From NCBI GenBank assembly GCA_018827205.1, contig JAHJXZ010000110.1:1-36279 (forward strand): DNA of 36,279 bases. The letters are read 5' to 3'. Of this stretch, positions 1 to 7,772 are shown one piece after another. A program made the translations under genes and the position numbers. Under the pieces are notes generated by a model. That model did not search any database and was not told where the DNA came from. It saw nothing but the letters and a program-made list of their open reading frames with translations. Each line of letters starts with the position of its first letter. The first letter of the stretch is position 1. Origin of the DNA: Gammaproteobacteria bacterium (GTDB lineage: Bacteria > Pseudomonadota > Gammaproteobacteria > Pseudomonadales > Pseudomonadaceae).

Positions 1-665
1 TAAACAAGCAGGTCAGTGACCCGCAGTTGCGTGCGCAGTTGCAGCCGGATTACCCCATGGGCTGTAAGCGCATCCTGATCAGCAATGATTACTTCCCGGC
101 CCTGGCAAAGCCCAATGTGGCGGTGATCAGCGAGGTGATCAGCCGCGTCGGCGAGCGCGCCATCATGACCGCCGATGGCCGCGAGCACCCCTGCGATGTG
201 CTGATCTACGGTACCGGCTTTGCCGCCACGGATTTTCTCGCGCCAATGCAGATTCGCGGGCTCGGCGGGCAAGAGCTGAACCAGGCCTGGCGCGATGGCG
301 CCGAAGCCTATAAGGGCATCAGCGTCAGTGGATTTCCCAACCTGTTTATCCTTTACGGACCCAATACCAACCTGGGGCACAACTCGATCATTTATATGCT
401 CGAAAGCCAGTTCCGTTATGTGCTTGGCTGCATCGATTTGCTGCGCCAGCAGGGCGCCCGTTATCTGGACGTAAAAGCGCAAGTGCAGCAGCGCTACAAC
501 CAGCAGATCCAGGCCAGCTCACATCGAACGATATGGGAGCAGGGCTGCTCAAGCTGGTACAAAACCGCCTCCGGCAAAAGCACCAACAACTGGCCGGGCT
601 ATACCTTTACCTATCGCCTGCAGACCCGCGCACCGGAGCCCAATGACTATGAATGCACCCGCTGA
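1..665 (+). CDS. Flavin-containing (Baeyer-Villiger type) monooxygenase, C-terminal part
   Basis: The 3' part of a gene that begins before the window; the reading frame is open from base 3, so the internal TTG at 27 is not a real start. The stretch DYPMGCKRILISNDY followed by LPxxPNV-like sequence, then VLIYGTGFAATDF, is the conserved C-terminal region of class B flavoprotein monooxygenases; the ATGF-type motif here reads GTGF. These enzymes use FAD and NADPH to insert oxygen into ketones or oxidise related substrates in the cytoplasm. The FAD-binding GxGxxG and the BVMO fingerprint would lie upstream of the window, so the subclass cannot be settled. The last 23 bases overlap the next gene, and a hydrolase and a dehydrogenase follow in the same direction, which suggests an oxidise-then-hydrolyse pathway for a ketone, ester or lipid-like compound. 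Confidence 0.88.
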   Translation, partial: NKQVSDPQLRAQLQPDYPMGCKRILISNDYFPALAKPNVAVISEVISRVGERAIMTADGREHPCDVLIYGTGFAATDFLAPMQIRGLGGQELNQAWRDGAEAYKGISVSGFPNLFILYGPNTNLGHNSIIYMLESQFRYVLGCIDLLRQQGARYLDVKAQVQQRYNQQIQASSHRTIWEQGCSSWYKTASGKSTNNWPGYTFTYRLQTRAPEPNDYECTR

Positions 666-1578
666 ATTTACCGCCCCCGCGGCCGATCAGGCGTTACTGC
701 GCAGCGTCTTGCGTACCAGCTTGCGTCTGCTATTCCGTGGCCTGGTGCGCCCACCGATGCCGATTGCTGGTCAGCGTGCGGTGCTGCGTTTGCTGACTGC
801 AGCCAGCCCGGCGCCGCGTGGCATCACCCGCAGTGCCGGCACCTTGGGCGGGCGGCCTTGTGAGTGGCACAAGCCGCAGAGTGGTCGTGGCACCGTGCTG
901 CTGTATCTGCATGGCGGTGCTTATCTGATCGGCGGGGCGAATACCCACCGTACGATCTGCTCCAACCTGGCAAAACGCGGGCAGATGAATGTATGCGCCC
1001 TGGATTATCGCCTGGCGCCGGAACATCAATATCCTGCGGCTCGCGAGGATGCGCTGGCAGCGTTTCAGGAACTGATCAAGCTGGGTTACAAGCCTGAGCA
1101 GATTGTCATCGGCGGCGATTCAGCGGGTGGCAACCTGAGCCTGATAACTAGCCTGCGCCTGCGCGACCTGGGCCTGCCGCAACCGGCAGCGCTGGTGTGT
1201 TTCTCGCCGGTGACCGACTTTACCGGCACACAGCTGCACGAGCCGCCGGCCGGTGATCCACTGATTCATCGCAAGTGGGTGGAGCAGGCCCTGGCGCTGT
1301 ATTGTCCAGTGGGCTTGGCACATGACGACCCTGGTTTGTCGCCGCAGTTTGCCGATCTGCACGGCCTGGCCCCGGTATTGATCCAGGTCGGTGAAGACGA
1401 AATTCTGCGTAACGACAGCCTGCGCTTTGCCGACAAGGCCAAGGCCGCCGGCGTGGATGTGCGCCTGCAGCGTTATCCGGACTTGTGGCACGTGTTCCAG
1501 GCCCATGCCGGCATGCTCAAGGCCGCCGATTTTGCCCTGGCCGAAGTGGTGAGCTTTCTGCGTGAGCGGGGCTGCTGA
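643..1578 (+). CDS. Alpha/beta hydrolase of the hormone-sensitive-lipase family
   Basis: A 311-residue esterase or lipase. It has the HSL-family oxyanion motif HGGAY at about residues 90-94 and the nucleophile elbow GGDSAGG with Ser160. The likely acid is Asp252 in GEDEI and the catalytic histidine is His283 in WHVF. No signal peptide is obvious, so it is probably cytoplasmic. The start at 643 overlaps the monooxygenase by 23 bases. A second in-frame ATG at 649 is better spaced from GGAG at 635-638, so the true protein may be two residues shorter. The product could hydrolyse the ester made by the upstream Baeyer-Villiger type enzyme; that substrate link is inference from gene order. The stop codon abuts the GTG of the next gene, so the three are almost certainly one transcript. 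Confidence 0.9.
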   Translation: MTMNAPAEFTAPAADQALLRSVLRTSLRLLFRGLVRPPMPIAGQRAVLRLLTAASPAPRGITRSAGTLGGRPCEWHKPQSGRGTVLLYLHGGAYLIGGANTHRTICSNLAKRGQMNVCALDYRLAPEHQYPAAREDALAAFQELIKLGYKPEQIVIGGDSAGGNLSLITSLRLRDLGLPQPAALVCFSPVTDFTGTQLHEPPAGDPLIHRKWVEQALALYCPVGLAHDDPGLSPQFADLHGLAPVLIQVGEDEILRNDSLRFADKAKAAGVDVRLQRYPDLWHVFQAHAGMLKAADFALAEVVSFLRERGC

Positions 1579-2340
1579 GTGAATAACATCCTGATTACCG
1601 GAGCCGCCTCGGGGATCGGCGCAGCCACCGCCAGGCTGTTTCATCAGCACGGCTGGCAGGTTGGTTTGCTCGATATCAACCACCAGGCGCTGGCCAAGCT
1701 GGCGGGTGAGCTGGGTAACGTCTGGCATGCCGAGTTGGACGTGAGCGACCCGGCGGCGGTCAAGGTCGCCCTGGCGGACTTCTGCGCCCTGCATGGCGGC
1801 CAACTGCGCCTGCTGTTTAACAGCGCCGGGATTTTGCAGTGCGGGCACTTCGAGGACATCGAACTGAGTGAGCATGCGCGCATCCTGCAGATCAATGTGC
1901 AGGGCCTGCTGAATATGACCCACGCGGCTTTTCCCTATCTGCAAGCCACGCCCGACGCCCAGGTGATCAATATGGGCTCGGCTTCAGGCGTCTACGGCGT
2001 GCCGCATCTGGCCAGCTATTCGGCCTCCAAGTTCGCTGTGCGTGGGCTGACCGAGGCGCTGGATCTGGAATGGGCCAAGCACGGTATCCGCGTCGGCGAC
2101 CTGATGCCGCCGTTTGTCAGCACGCCGATGCTTAACAACCAACGCTTCCAGGCCCCGGTTCTGAGCCGTCTGGGCGTCAATCTTGAGGCCGAAGCCGTGG
2201 CCCAAGCCGCCTGGGCGCAAACCCGGAGTAAGGCGGTACACCGGCCGATCAGTCTGCAATTCAAGCTGCTGTACTGGTCCGGCCAGCTGACGCCAGCCTG
2301 GCTGACTCGGCGCATCATGGCCTGGCTGGGCCGCGAATAG
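1579..2340 (+). CDS. Short-chain dehydrogenase/reductase (SDR)
   Basis: A 253-residue classical SDR. It has the cofactor motif TGAASGIG at residues 7-14, NSAG with Asn81, a catalytic Ser near 134, and YSASK with Tyr147 and Lys151. The acidic residue Asp32 at the end of the second strand (LLDIN) favours NAD(H) over NADP(H). The start codon is GTG, immediately after the TGA of the hydrolase with no gap, which indicates translational coupling. In the cassette it would oxidise or reduce an alcohol/ketone that feeds or drains the monooxygenase reaction. The substrate is unknown. The gene order monooxygenase, hydrolase, SDR resembles the start of the Mycobacterium tuberculosis mymA operon (Rv3083-Rv3085), known from memory. 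Confidence 0.92.
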   Translation: MNNILITGAASGIGAATARLFHQHGWQVGLLDINHQALAKLAGELGNVWHAELDVSDPAAVKVALADFCALHGGQLRLLFNSAGILQCGHFEDIELSEHARILQINVQGLLNMTHAAFPYLQATPDAQVINMGSASGVYGVPHLASYSASKFAVRGLTEALDLEWAKHGIRVGDLMPPFVSTPMLNNQRFQAPVLSRLGVNLEAEAVAQAAWAQTRSKAVHRPISLQFKLLYWSGQLTPAWLTRRIMAWLGRE

Positions 2341-2641
2341 GGTTGAAACAACTTTCGCTGGGCAAATGCGCGTTGATGGGACTAGTCTGCATTTAACGCT
2401 TCTGACTTGTTCGCTCTGAGCAAGCCTGCGTTGACCAGCCCTGGTTTCAGGTCTGGCTTATGACATATCAAGCAGCACATCGCTTGATTCTCGGGCGGCA
2501 CTGCAACTGGTGCCGCAACACCGCTGATGCTCTGGCGGTAGCAATGGGAAAGCGTTTACCAGGTCGTTGCACTGCAGTATCGACACCTAGTTGGTTCTTT
2601 AGCGTCCTGTAAATTTGTCCATCGCCTGAGGAGGTCACTTC
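2341..2641. other. Intergenic region without a recognisable gene
   Basis: About 300 bases between the SDR stop and the RraB-like start. No open frame here looks coding. A hairpin with 7-bp arms (GCGGCAC at 2495-2501, GTGCCGC at 2510-2516) lacks a T-run. The last bases carry a strong Shine-Dalgarno, GAGGAGG, at about 2629-2635. The promoter of the downstream gene should lie here, but I see no convincing -35/-10 pair. Confidence 0.5.
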
Positions 2642-2977
2642 ATGAGCACAGCCTTGCACGATGATGTCAGTAACGGGGTTTTACGGCGGATGAAGGAGGG
2701 TGGCTTCGACTTTGCCAGCTTCCATCCCATCGAGTTTTACGCCCTATTCCCGGATGAGGAGCGGGCCCGTATGGCGACCCGCAAATTTCGAGGTGAATCT
2801 TTACACGCCCTGGTGACCGAGCGTGATGACGGTGTCTGGCACCTGCAAGTCAGTAAAGTAATGTTCGCGACATACCACGGCATTGACGACTTCGAGCATG
2901 ACCTGGAGTCCGTCGTGGCGCCGCTTGGCGGCAAACTGGATGGGTGGGGCGTAACCCAGGAGGTGAGACAGCCCTGA
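2642..2977 (+). CDS. RraB-like protein (regulator of ribonuclease E activity B family)
   Basis: A 111-residue cytoplasmic protein starting at an ATG six bases after a strong GAGGAGG ribosome site. The C-terminal segment LDGWGV resembles the YDGWGT motif of E. coli RraB, and the layout (a long helix, then VxKxMxATYxGIDDFE) fits the RraB/DUF1260 fold. RraB proteins bind RNase E and inhibit part of the degradosome. This protein lacks the long acidic tail of E. coli RraB, so binding to RNase E is inferred and not shown. It is a single-gene unit, with its own leader upstream and an inverted repeat 8 bases after its stop. Confidence 0.7.
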   Translation: MSTALHDDVSNGVLRRMKEGGFDFASFHPIEFYALFPDEERARMATRKFRGESLHALVTERDDGVWHLQVSKVMFATYHGIDDFEHDLESVVAPLGGKLDGWGVTQEVRQP

Positions 2978-2985
2978 AGTCTGAG

Positions 2986-3012
2986 CACTGGCCAGCCATA
3001 AGCTGGCCAGTG
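2986..3012 (+). terminator. Inverted repeat after the RraB-like gene
   Basis: A perfect 11-bp stem (CACTGGCCAGC / GCTGGCCAGTG) around a 5-base loop, beginning 9 bases after the stop. The following bases are T-rich (TCATTTCT) but not a clean T-run, so termination may be weak. Confidence 0.6.
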
Positions 3013-3089
3013 TCATTTCTACATCGCCAACTCACTCCCCAACCAATCGCCCCTCGACCCCAGCCTGCGCTTTGCTTCAGACTTGGCGC

Positions 3090-3797
3090 ATGACCGACAT
3101 TCTGATTCTGACCCATATTGACTACTGCCCACCGGCCCACCTGGGCAAGGTGCTGGAGCAGGCTGGCCACTCATTTACTGTGCTGCGCGCTGACCTCGGC
3201 GAGCTGCACGGCATCGACCTCGACCGGCCCAAGGCCGTTGCCATCATGGGTGGGCCGATGAGTGTGAATGATCCGCTGCCCTGGCTACAGACCGAAGTGG
3301 CCGCGCTGCAGCATTTTATCCGCCGCGATATCCCGCTTATCGGCCATTGTTTAGGCGGTCAGTTGCTGGCCAAGGCTCTGGGCGCGGAAATTACCCGCAT
3401 GCCCTATACCGAAAGCGGCTGGCAGCCGCTGAGCCGTCTTGATCAGGCTGCACCTAGCCCTTGGCTGCAACACCTGCCCGAGCAGTTCCCGATCTTTCAG
3501 TGGCATGGCGACAGCTTTGCTATTCCCGCTGGTGCACAGCCGTTGCTCAGCAGCCCCTGGTGCAGCAATCAAGCGTTTGCCTGGGGCGACAAAGTGTTGG
3601 CGCTGCAAGGCCACCCGGAAATGGACGAAGCCCTGGTGCGCCAGTGGCTCGGTGACTGGCATCACCTGCTTGATGAAACCCAGCCCAGCCAGCAGAGCAG
3701 GGCACAGATGCTCGACGAACTACCGGCCAAGGTCGCCGAGCTAAACCGTGTGGCCGAAGGCTTCTACCGCCACTGGTTGCAACTGGCCGGACTCTGA
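3090..3797 (+). CDS. Class I glutamine amidotransferase-like protein
   Basis: A 235-residue GMP-synthase-type GATase1 domain that stands alone, with no synthetase domain attached. The nucleophile is Cys87 in GHCLGGQ, and His175 and Glu177 lie in GHPE, giving a complete triad. Such domains release ammonia from glutamine or, in some relatives, cleave gamma-glutamyl bonds. The frame is open six codons further upstream to a TTG at 3072, but the ATG at 3090 is the natural start because MTDILIL begins the first strand of the fold. No good ribosome site precedes it. It lies 250 bases before the ATP-grasp operon on the same strand, which makes a functional link possible but unproven. A second, distinct GATase1 gene is at 14620. 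Confidence 0.85.
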   Translation: MTDILILTHIDYCPPAHLGKVLEQAGHSFTVLRADLGELHGIDLDRPKAVAIMGGPMSVNDPLPWLQTEVAALQHFIRRDIPLIGHCLGGQLLAKALGAEITRMPYTESGWQPLSRLDQAAPSPWLQHLPEQFPIFQWHGDSFAIPAGAQPLLSSPWCSNQAFAWGDKVLALQGHPEMDEALVRQWLGDWHHLLDETQPSQQSRAQMLDELPAKVAELNRVAEGFYRHWLQLAGL

Positions 3798-3804
3798 TAC
3801 CCGG

Positions 3805-3878
3805 GTAGGGTGGATGACGCTTTACCCATCCACCTGTGGCTGCCTTGTGCTAGATAAAAAGAGCGTTATCCACCCTAC
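3805..3878. repeat. Inverted intergenic repeat of the GTAGGGTGGAT type
   Basis: A 17-base arm at 3805-3821 (GTAGGGTGGATGACGCT) is matched in reverse complement at 3862-3878 with one mismatch. The left arm can also pair with CATCCACC just after it. Sequences of this kind are scattered between genes in many Pseudomonas genomes. A related word (CGTAGGGTGGGC) occurs near 7226. There is no gene inside. Confidence 0.65.
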
Positions 3879-4048
3879 GGATTGGCCGCCTTAAAATGGC
3901 GCGCCCTGCGACCTGACGGTCACGATTACGCCCCGGCGTGGTGCGCTGCGCGCCTCTCTAATGCTCAAGTTACTGATTTAAAATATTTTTGTTGTATGGC
4001 GCGGGCCTTGCAAAGCTGTCTCCATGTCCGGGTGACAAGGAGTACGGC

Positions 4049-5458
4049 ATGGCCCGCACCTTTTATGATGAGATGTACGACGCGAGTGGCGCTGTCCGCC
4101 CGCACTACCAGGCATTCGCCCGGTGGTTGGCAGATACACCCGAGGAACTGCTGGCGCAGCGCCGCCGCGAGGCCGATCTGCTGTTTCACCGCGCCGGTAT
4201 CACCTTTACCCTGTATGGCGATGATCAGGGTACCGAACGGCTGATCCCGTTTGACATCATTCCCCGCAGCATCCCCGCCAGCGAATGGCGCATCGTCGAA
4301 CGTGGCTGTATTCAACGCGTGCAGGCGCTGAACATGTTCCTCGCCGACCTCTATCACGACCAACGCATTATCAAGGCTGGCATCGTGCCCGCCGAGCAGG
4401 TGCTGGCCAACGAGGGCTATCAGATCGCCATGCAGGGCCTCAACCTGCACCGCGACCTCTACGCCCACATCGCCGGGGTTGACCTGGTGCGTGACGGCGA
4501 CGGCAGCTACTACGTGCTGGAAGACAACCTGCGCACCCCCAGCGGCGTCAGCTACATGCTCGAAGACCGCAAGATGATGATGCGCCTCTTCCCCGAGCTG
4601 TTCGCCGCCCAGCGCGTGGCGCCGATCGATCACTACCCGAACCTGCTGCTCGATACGTTGAAATCTTCCAGTCCACTGGATAACCCCAACGTCGTGGTGC
4701 TGACGCCAGGGCGCTTCAACAGCGCTTATTTCGAGCACGCCTTCCTCTCCCGTGAAATGGGCGTGGAACTGGTCGAAGGCGCGGACCTGTTTGTGCGTGA
4801 CGACAAGTTGTTTATGCGCACCACCGCTGGGGCCAAGCAGGTGGACGTGGTCTACCGTCGCCTCGACGACGCCTTCCTCGACCCACTGGCCTTCAACCCG
4901 GACTCCATGCTCGGCGTGCCTGGTCTGCTGGCCTGCTACCGCAGCGGTAACGTGGTGCTGGCCAACGCCATTGGCACCGGGGTGGCGGACGACAAATCGA
5001 TCTACCCCTATGTCGACGACATGATTCGCTTCTACCTGAGCGAAGAGCCGATCCTGAAGAACGTGCCGACCTTCCAGTGCCGCAAACCGGCTGAGCTGTC
5101 CCACGTGCTGGCCAATCTTGAGCATCTGGTGGTCAAGGAAACCCAGGGCTCCGGTGGCTACGGCATGCTGGTTGGCCCAGCAGCCACCAAGGCAGAAATC
5201 GAAGACTTCCGCGCGCGCTTGATTGCCCGTCCGGAGGCCTATATCGCCCAGCCAACCCTGTGCCTGTCGACCTGCCCGACCTTTGTTGAGCGCGGCATTG
5301 CACCACGGCATATCGACCTGCGGCCCTTCGTGCTTTCCGGCAAAGAAACGCGCATCGTTCCAGGCGGTCTCACTCGTGTTGCACTGCGCGAAGGCTCGCT
5401 GGTGGTCAACTCGTCCCAAGGTGGCGGTACCAAAGACACCTGGGTGGTGGAGGACTAA
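4049..5458 (+). CDS. Circularly permuted ATP-grasp protein (DUF404/DUF407 type)
   Basis: A 469-residue protein of the circularly permuted type 2 ATP-grasp family. VLEDNLRTPSGVSY near residues 156-170 and VVKETQGSGGYGM near 360-370 are the hallmark acidic and glycine-rich nucleotide-binding segments. ATP-grasp enzymes activate a carboxylate as an acyl phosphate and ligate it to an amine, so amide or peptide ligation is predicted. The start is the ATG at 4049, seven bases after AAGGAG-like sequence; the open frame from 3989 adds 20 residues with no ribosome site. It is the first gene of a three-gene operon, with 2 bases to the alpha-E gene. Family members occur in this order in many bacteria, but their product is not known. 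No membrane segment or signal peptide is seen. Confidence 0.9.
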   Translation: MARTFYDEMYDASGAVRPHYQAFARWLADTPEELLAQRRREADLLFHRAGITFTLYGDDQGTERLIPFDIIPRSIPASEWRIVERGCIQRVQALNMFLADLYHDQRIIKAGIVPAEQVLANEGYQIAMQGLNLHRDLYAHIAGVDLVRDGDGSYYVLEDNLRTPSGVSYMLEDRKMMMRLFPELFAAQRVAPIDHYPNLLLDTLKSSSPLDNPNVVVLTPGRFNSAYFEHAFLSREMGVELVEGADLFVRDDKLFMRTTAGAKQVDVVYRRLDDAFLDPLAFNPDSMLGVPGLLACYRSGNVVLANAIGTGVADDKSIYPYVDDMIRFYLSEEPILKNVPTFQCRKPAELSHVLANLEHLVVKETQGSGGYGMLVGPAATKAEIEDFRARLIARPEAYIAQPTLCLSTCPTFVERGIAPRHIDLRPFVLSGKETRIVPGGLTRVALREGSLVVNSSQGGGTKDTWVVED

Positions 5459-5460
5459 TC

Positions 5461-6411
5461 ATGCTTTCAAGAACTGCCTCTGATCTGTACTGGATGTCGC
5501 GCTACCTGGAGCGCGCGGAAAACCTCGCGCGCATGCTCGATGTCAGCTATTCGCTGTCGCTGATGCCGCAGGACGGCCGTGGCGATGGCCTGGAAGAATT
5601 GGCCCTGCCGCTGCTGATTACCGGCACCCTGGATGATTACCTGGAGCGCCACGGCCCGCTACATGCCGAGCGCATGCTGCACTTCTTCGCCCTCGATGCG
5701 ACCAATCCAGCAAGCATCTACTGTTGCCTGCAGGCCGCGCGCAGCAACGCCCACGCTGTACGCGGGCGCATCACCGCCGACATGTGGGAGAACATCAACG
5801 CCACCTGGCTGGAGATTCGTGGCATCGCCGAGCAGGGCTTGGGCCGCTATGGCATCAGCCGCTTCTGTGAGTGGGTCAAGGAACGCTCGCACCTGTTCCG
5901 TGGCGCCACCTTCGGCACCATCATGCGCGGCGACCCGTACCGCTTTATCCGTCTGGGTACCTTTATCGAACGCGCCGACAACACCCTGCGCCTAATCGAT
6001 GCACGCTATGAAATGCTCGGCGAAGACATCGACGAAGTCGACGGCCGCCCGGCCCGCAGCTACTACCAGTGGACCGCACTGCTGCGCGCGCTCTCCTCAT
6101 TTGAGGCGTTTGCCGAGATCTACCGTGGCTCGCCCGGCACGCGCAAAGTCTCCGAGTTGTTGCTACTACGTGCCGACGTGCCGCGCTCACTGCGTGCCTG
6201 TATGGACGAACTCAACCTGATGCTCGCCAGCCTGCCCGGCGACAACGGCCGCCCGGCCCAACGCCTGGCCGCCGAACTGGAAGCGCGGCTGCGCTACACC
6301 AGCATTGAAGAAGTGCTCGACGAGGGCCTGCACGCCTGGCTCACCGATTTCATCCTACTGGTGCGCCAGTTAGGCCAAGCCATCCAAAGTTCCTACCTGG
6401 AGGTCGCATGA
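5461..6411 (+). CDS. Alpha-E domain protein (DUF403)
   Basis: A 316-residue, mostly helical protein whose opening, MLSRTASDLYWMSRYLERAEN, is diagnostic of the alpha-E family; further conserved blocks include FIERADNTLRLIDARY near residues 170-185. The biochemical role is unknown. Alpha-E proteins are nearly always encoded beside a permuted ATP-grasp and a transglutaminase-like protein, and are proposed to help amide-bond formation or carry the substrate. The gene starts 2 bases after the ATP-grasp stop and its own TGA overlaps the next ATG in ATGA, so translation of all three is probably coupled. Confidence 0.9.
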   Translation: MLSRTASDLYWMSRYLERAENLARMLDVSYSLSLMPQDGRGDGLEELALPLLITGTLDDYLERHGPLHAERMLHFFALDATNPASIYCCLQAARSNAHAVRGRITADMWENINATWLEIRGIAEQGLGRYGISRFCEWVKERSHLFRGATFGTIMRGDPYRFIRLGTFIERADNTLRLIDARYEMLGEDIDEVDGRPARSYYQWTALLRALSSFEAFAEIYRGSPGTRKVSELLLLRADVPRSLRACMDELNLMLASLPGDNGRPAQRLAAELEARLRYTSIEEVLDEGLHAWLTDFILLVRQLGQAIQSSYLEVA

Positions 6412-7205
6412 GACTGTCAATCAGCCACGACACAACCTATCGCTATGAAGATCAGGTGCGTAACAGCATTCAGTACCTGCGCATGACCCCGCACGACAGC
6501 GAGCGCCAGCAGGTACTCAGCTGGCAGCTAACCCTGCCTCGTCCGGTACGCGCGCAGCTCGACCCCTACGGCAATATCCTGCATGTGCTGACGATGGACG
6601 AGCCGCACGAATCCATCGTCATCGGCGCGCGTGGCCAGGTGGAGATCGACGAGGCGCGCGAGGCCGAGCACGAAAGCCAGTCGGCGCTGCCGTTCCTGCG
6701 CTTTACCCGCCTGACCGAAGCCGACGAAGCCCTGCGCGAATTCGCCAAGCTGCAAAGCAAGAACCACCATGACCGCAATGGTCTGATCGACCTGATGCAC
6801 GCCCTGAATGCGCATATCAGCTATGTGCCAGGCACCACCGTCGTGGAAACCAGTGCTGCCGAGGCCTTTGCTGGCGGTAAGGGTGTTTGTCAGGATCACG
6901 CGCATGCCTTCCTCGCCTGCGCCCGCAGCTTGGGCATTCCTGCGCGGTATGTTTCAGGCTATCTGTTCACCGACAGCGAAGACCATCTGGCCAGCCACGC
7001 CTGGGCCGAAGCCTGGCTGGATGACGCCTGGTACAGCTTTGACGTGACCAACTGTCTGGCCAAACCGGAGCGGCATTTGAAGTTGGCCGTGGGCCTGGAT
7101 TATCTGGATGCCTGCCCGGTACGCGGCATGCGTCGGGGAGGGGGTATCGAGCAGATGCATGCGCAGGTGGAGGTTGCACCACTCTTACGGGTGCAACAGC
7201 AGTAA
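6408..7205 (+). CDS. Transglutaminase-like cysteine protease family protein
   Basis: A 265-residue protein with an N-terminal beta-rich domain typical of bacterial transglutaminase-family proteins (MRLSISHDTTYRYED) and a C-terminal papain-like core. The catalytic triad is Cys161 in GKGVCQDHAH, His197 in ASHAWAEAW and Asp212 in SFDVTN. Such proteins usually cleave or exchange amide bonds. Here the enzyme could cut, transfer or proof-read the product of the ATP-grasp ligase upstream; that is inference from the conserved operon. It has no signal peptide. It is the last gene of the operon, and a repeat-rich gap follows. Confidence 0.9.
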   Translation: MRLSISHDTTYRYEDQVRNSIQYLRMTPHDSERQQVLSWQLTLPRPVRAQLDPYGNILHVLTMDEPHESIVIGARGQVEIDEAREAEHESQSALPFLRFTRLTEADEALREFAKLQSKNHHDRNGLIDLMHALNAHISYVPGTTVVETSAAEAFAGGKGVCQDHAHAFLACARSLGIPARYVSGYLFTDSEDHLASHAWAEAWLDDAWYSFDVTNCLAKPERHLKLAVGLDYLDACPVRGMRRGGGIEQMHAQVEVAPLLRVQQQ

Positions 7206-7680
7206 AGGCGCTGCGCTGGCTTCGTAGGGTGGGCTAGTCCGTAGGAGGGGCTTTAGCCGGGAGCTTTTGATGCTTTCTATTCAGGTTCTGCGACAAGTTC
7301 ATTAGCGTGGTGAGTTTTGATTTTGGTTTCGCCCCTTACGGGCGAGTCCCTTTTTCCAGTCGCGGAAAAAGTAACCCAAAACGCTTGCCCCGACATCCGA
7401 CCCTGCCTGCGGCAGGGTTCGCGAACAGAATCATTGCTCCGAGAGTCGGCGTACAAGGGCCGTCCTTGGCCCTTTACGCCTTTCGCCGCATCCATGCGGC
7501 TCATCCCTCTACACAACAATTCTGCTCACCCTACTGAAGGGGCGTTTGGCGTCGCCTGCACGTTTTTTGTGGCTGAATCAAAAGCAAAGCCAAAGCAACG
7601 GCCAGCCACCACGGCGATTTGATGGATATCGCGTTGCTCAACCTGCGCAGCCCGACCCATCCTACGAGCTGGCGGGCTCT
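7206..7680. repeat. Intergenic region with dispersed-repeat character
   Basis: About 475 bases with no convincing gene. A degenerate REP-like word (GTAGGAGGGGCTTTAGCCGGGAG) lies near 7241-7263. The stretch 7310-7620 has open frames of 76-101 codons whose translation (SLFPVAEKVTQN and a Lys-rich KAKPKQRP end) resembles many small 'hypothetical proteins' annotated in Pseudomonas and Xanthomonas repeats. No ribosome site precedes these frames, and two overlapping frames look equally good. Short internal hairpins occur, such as CGCCCCTTACGGGCG near 7331 and CTGCCTGCGGCAG near 7405. I read it as a non-coding repeat family member. Confidence 0.5.
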
Positions 7681-7689
7681 GCGAAACCT

Positions 7690-7772
7690 GTAGGAGCGGC
7701 GTGAACGCCTAGTTATTGGCCGCGATGATTTATATTCATCTCGATTCGCGGGCAAGCCCGCTCCTACAAAGG
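7690..7772. repeat. Pair of inverted REP sequences
   Basis: TGTAGGAGCGG at about 7690 faces CCCGCTCCTACA ending at 7768. The right-hand unit has the typical Pseudomonas REP hairpin GCGGGCAAGCCCGC. About 40 AT-richer bases separate the two units, an arrangement seen in bacterial interspersed mosaic elements. The right unit runs into the cytochrome gene on the minus strand and supplies its TAG stop codon at 7764-7766. Confidence 0.8.

Noticed and set aside
1120-1944. A 274-codon open frame on the minus strand across the hydrolase and SDR genes
   Set aside because: It crosses two real genes and has no ribosome site or recognisable motif.
3798-3900. Possible CRISPR-like or riboswitch element in the inverted repeat region
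   Set aside because: There are only two or three related arms with no regular spacing; it fits an intergenic hairpin repeat.
3965-5419. A 484-codon open frame on the minus strand opposite the ATP-grasp gene
   Set aside because: It is a shadow of a GC-rich gene with clear ATP-grasp motifs on the plus strand; its translation is His/Gln/Val-rich with no recognisable domain.
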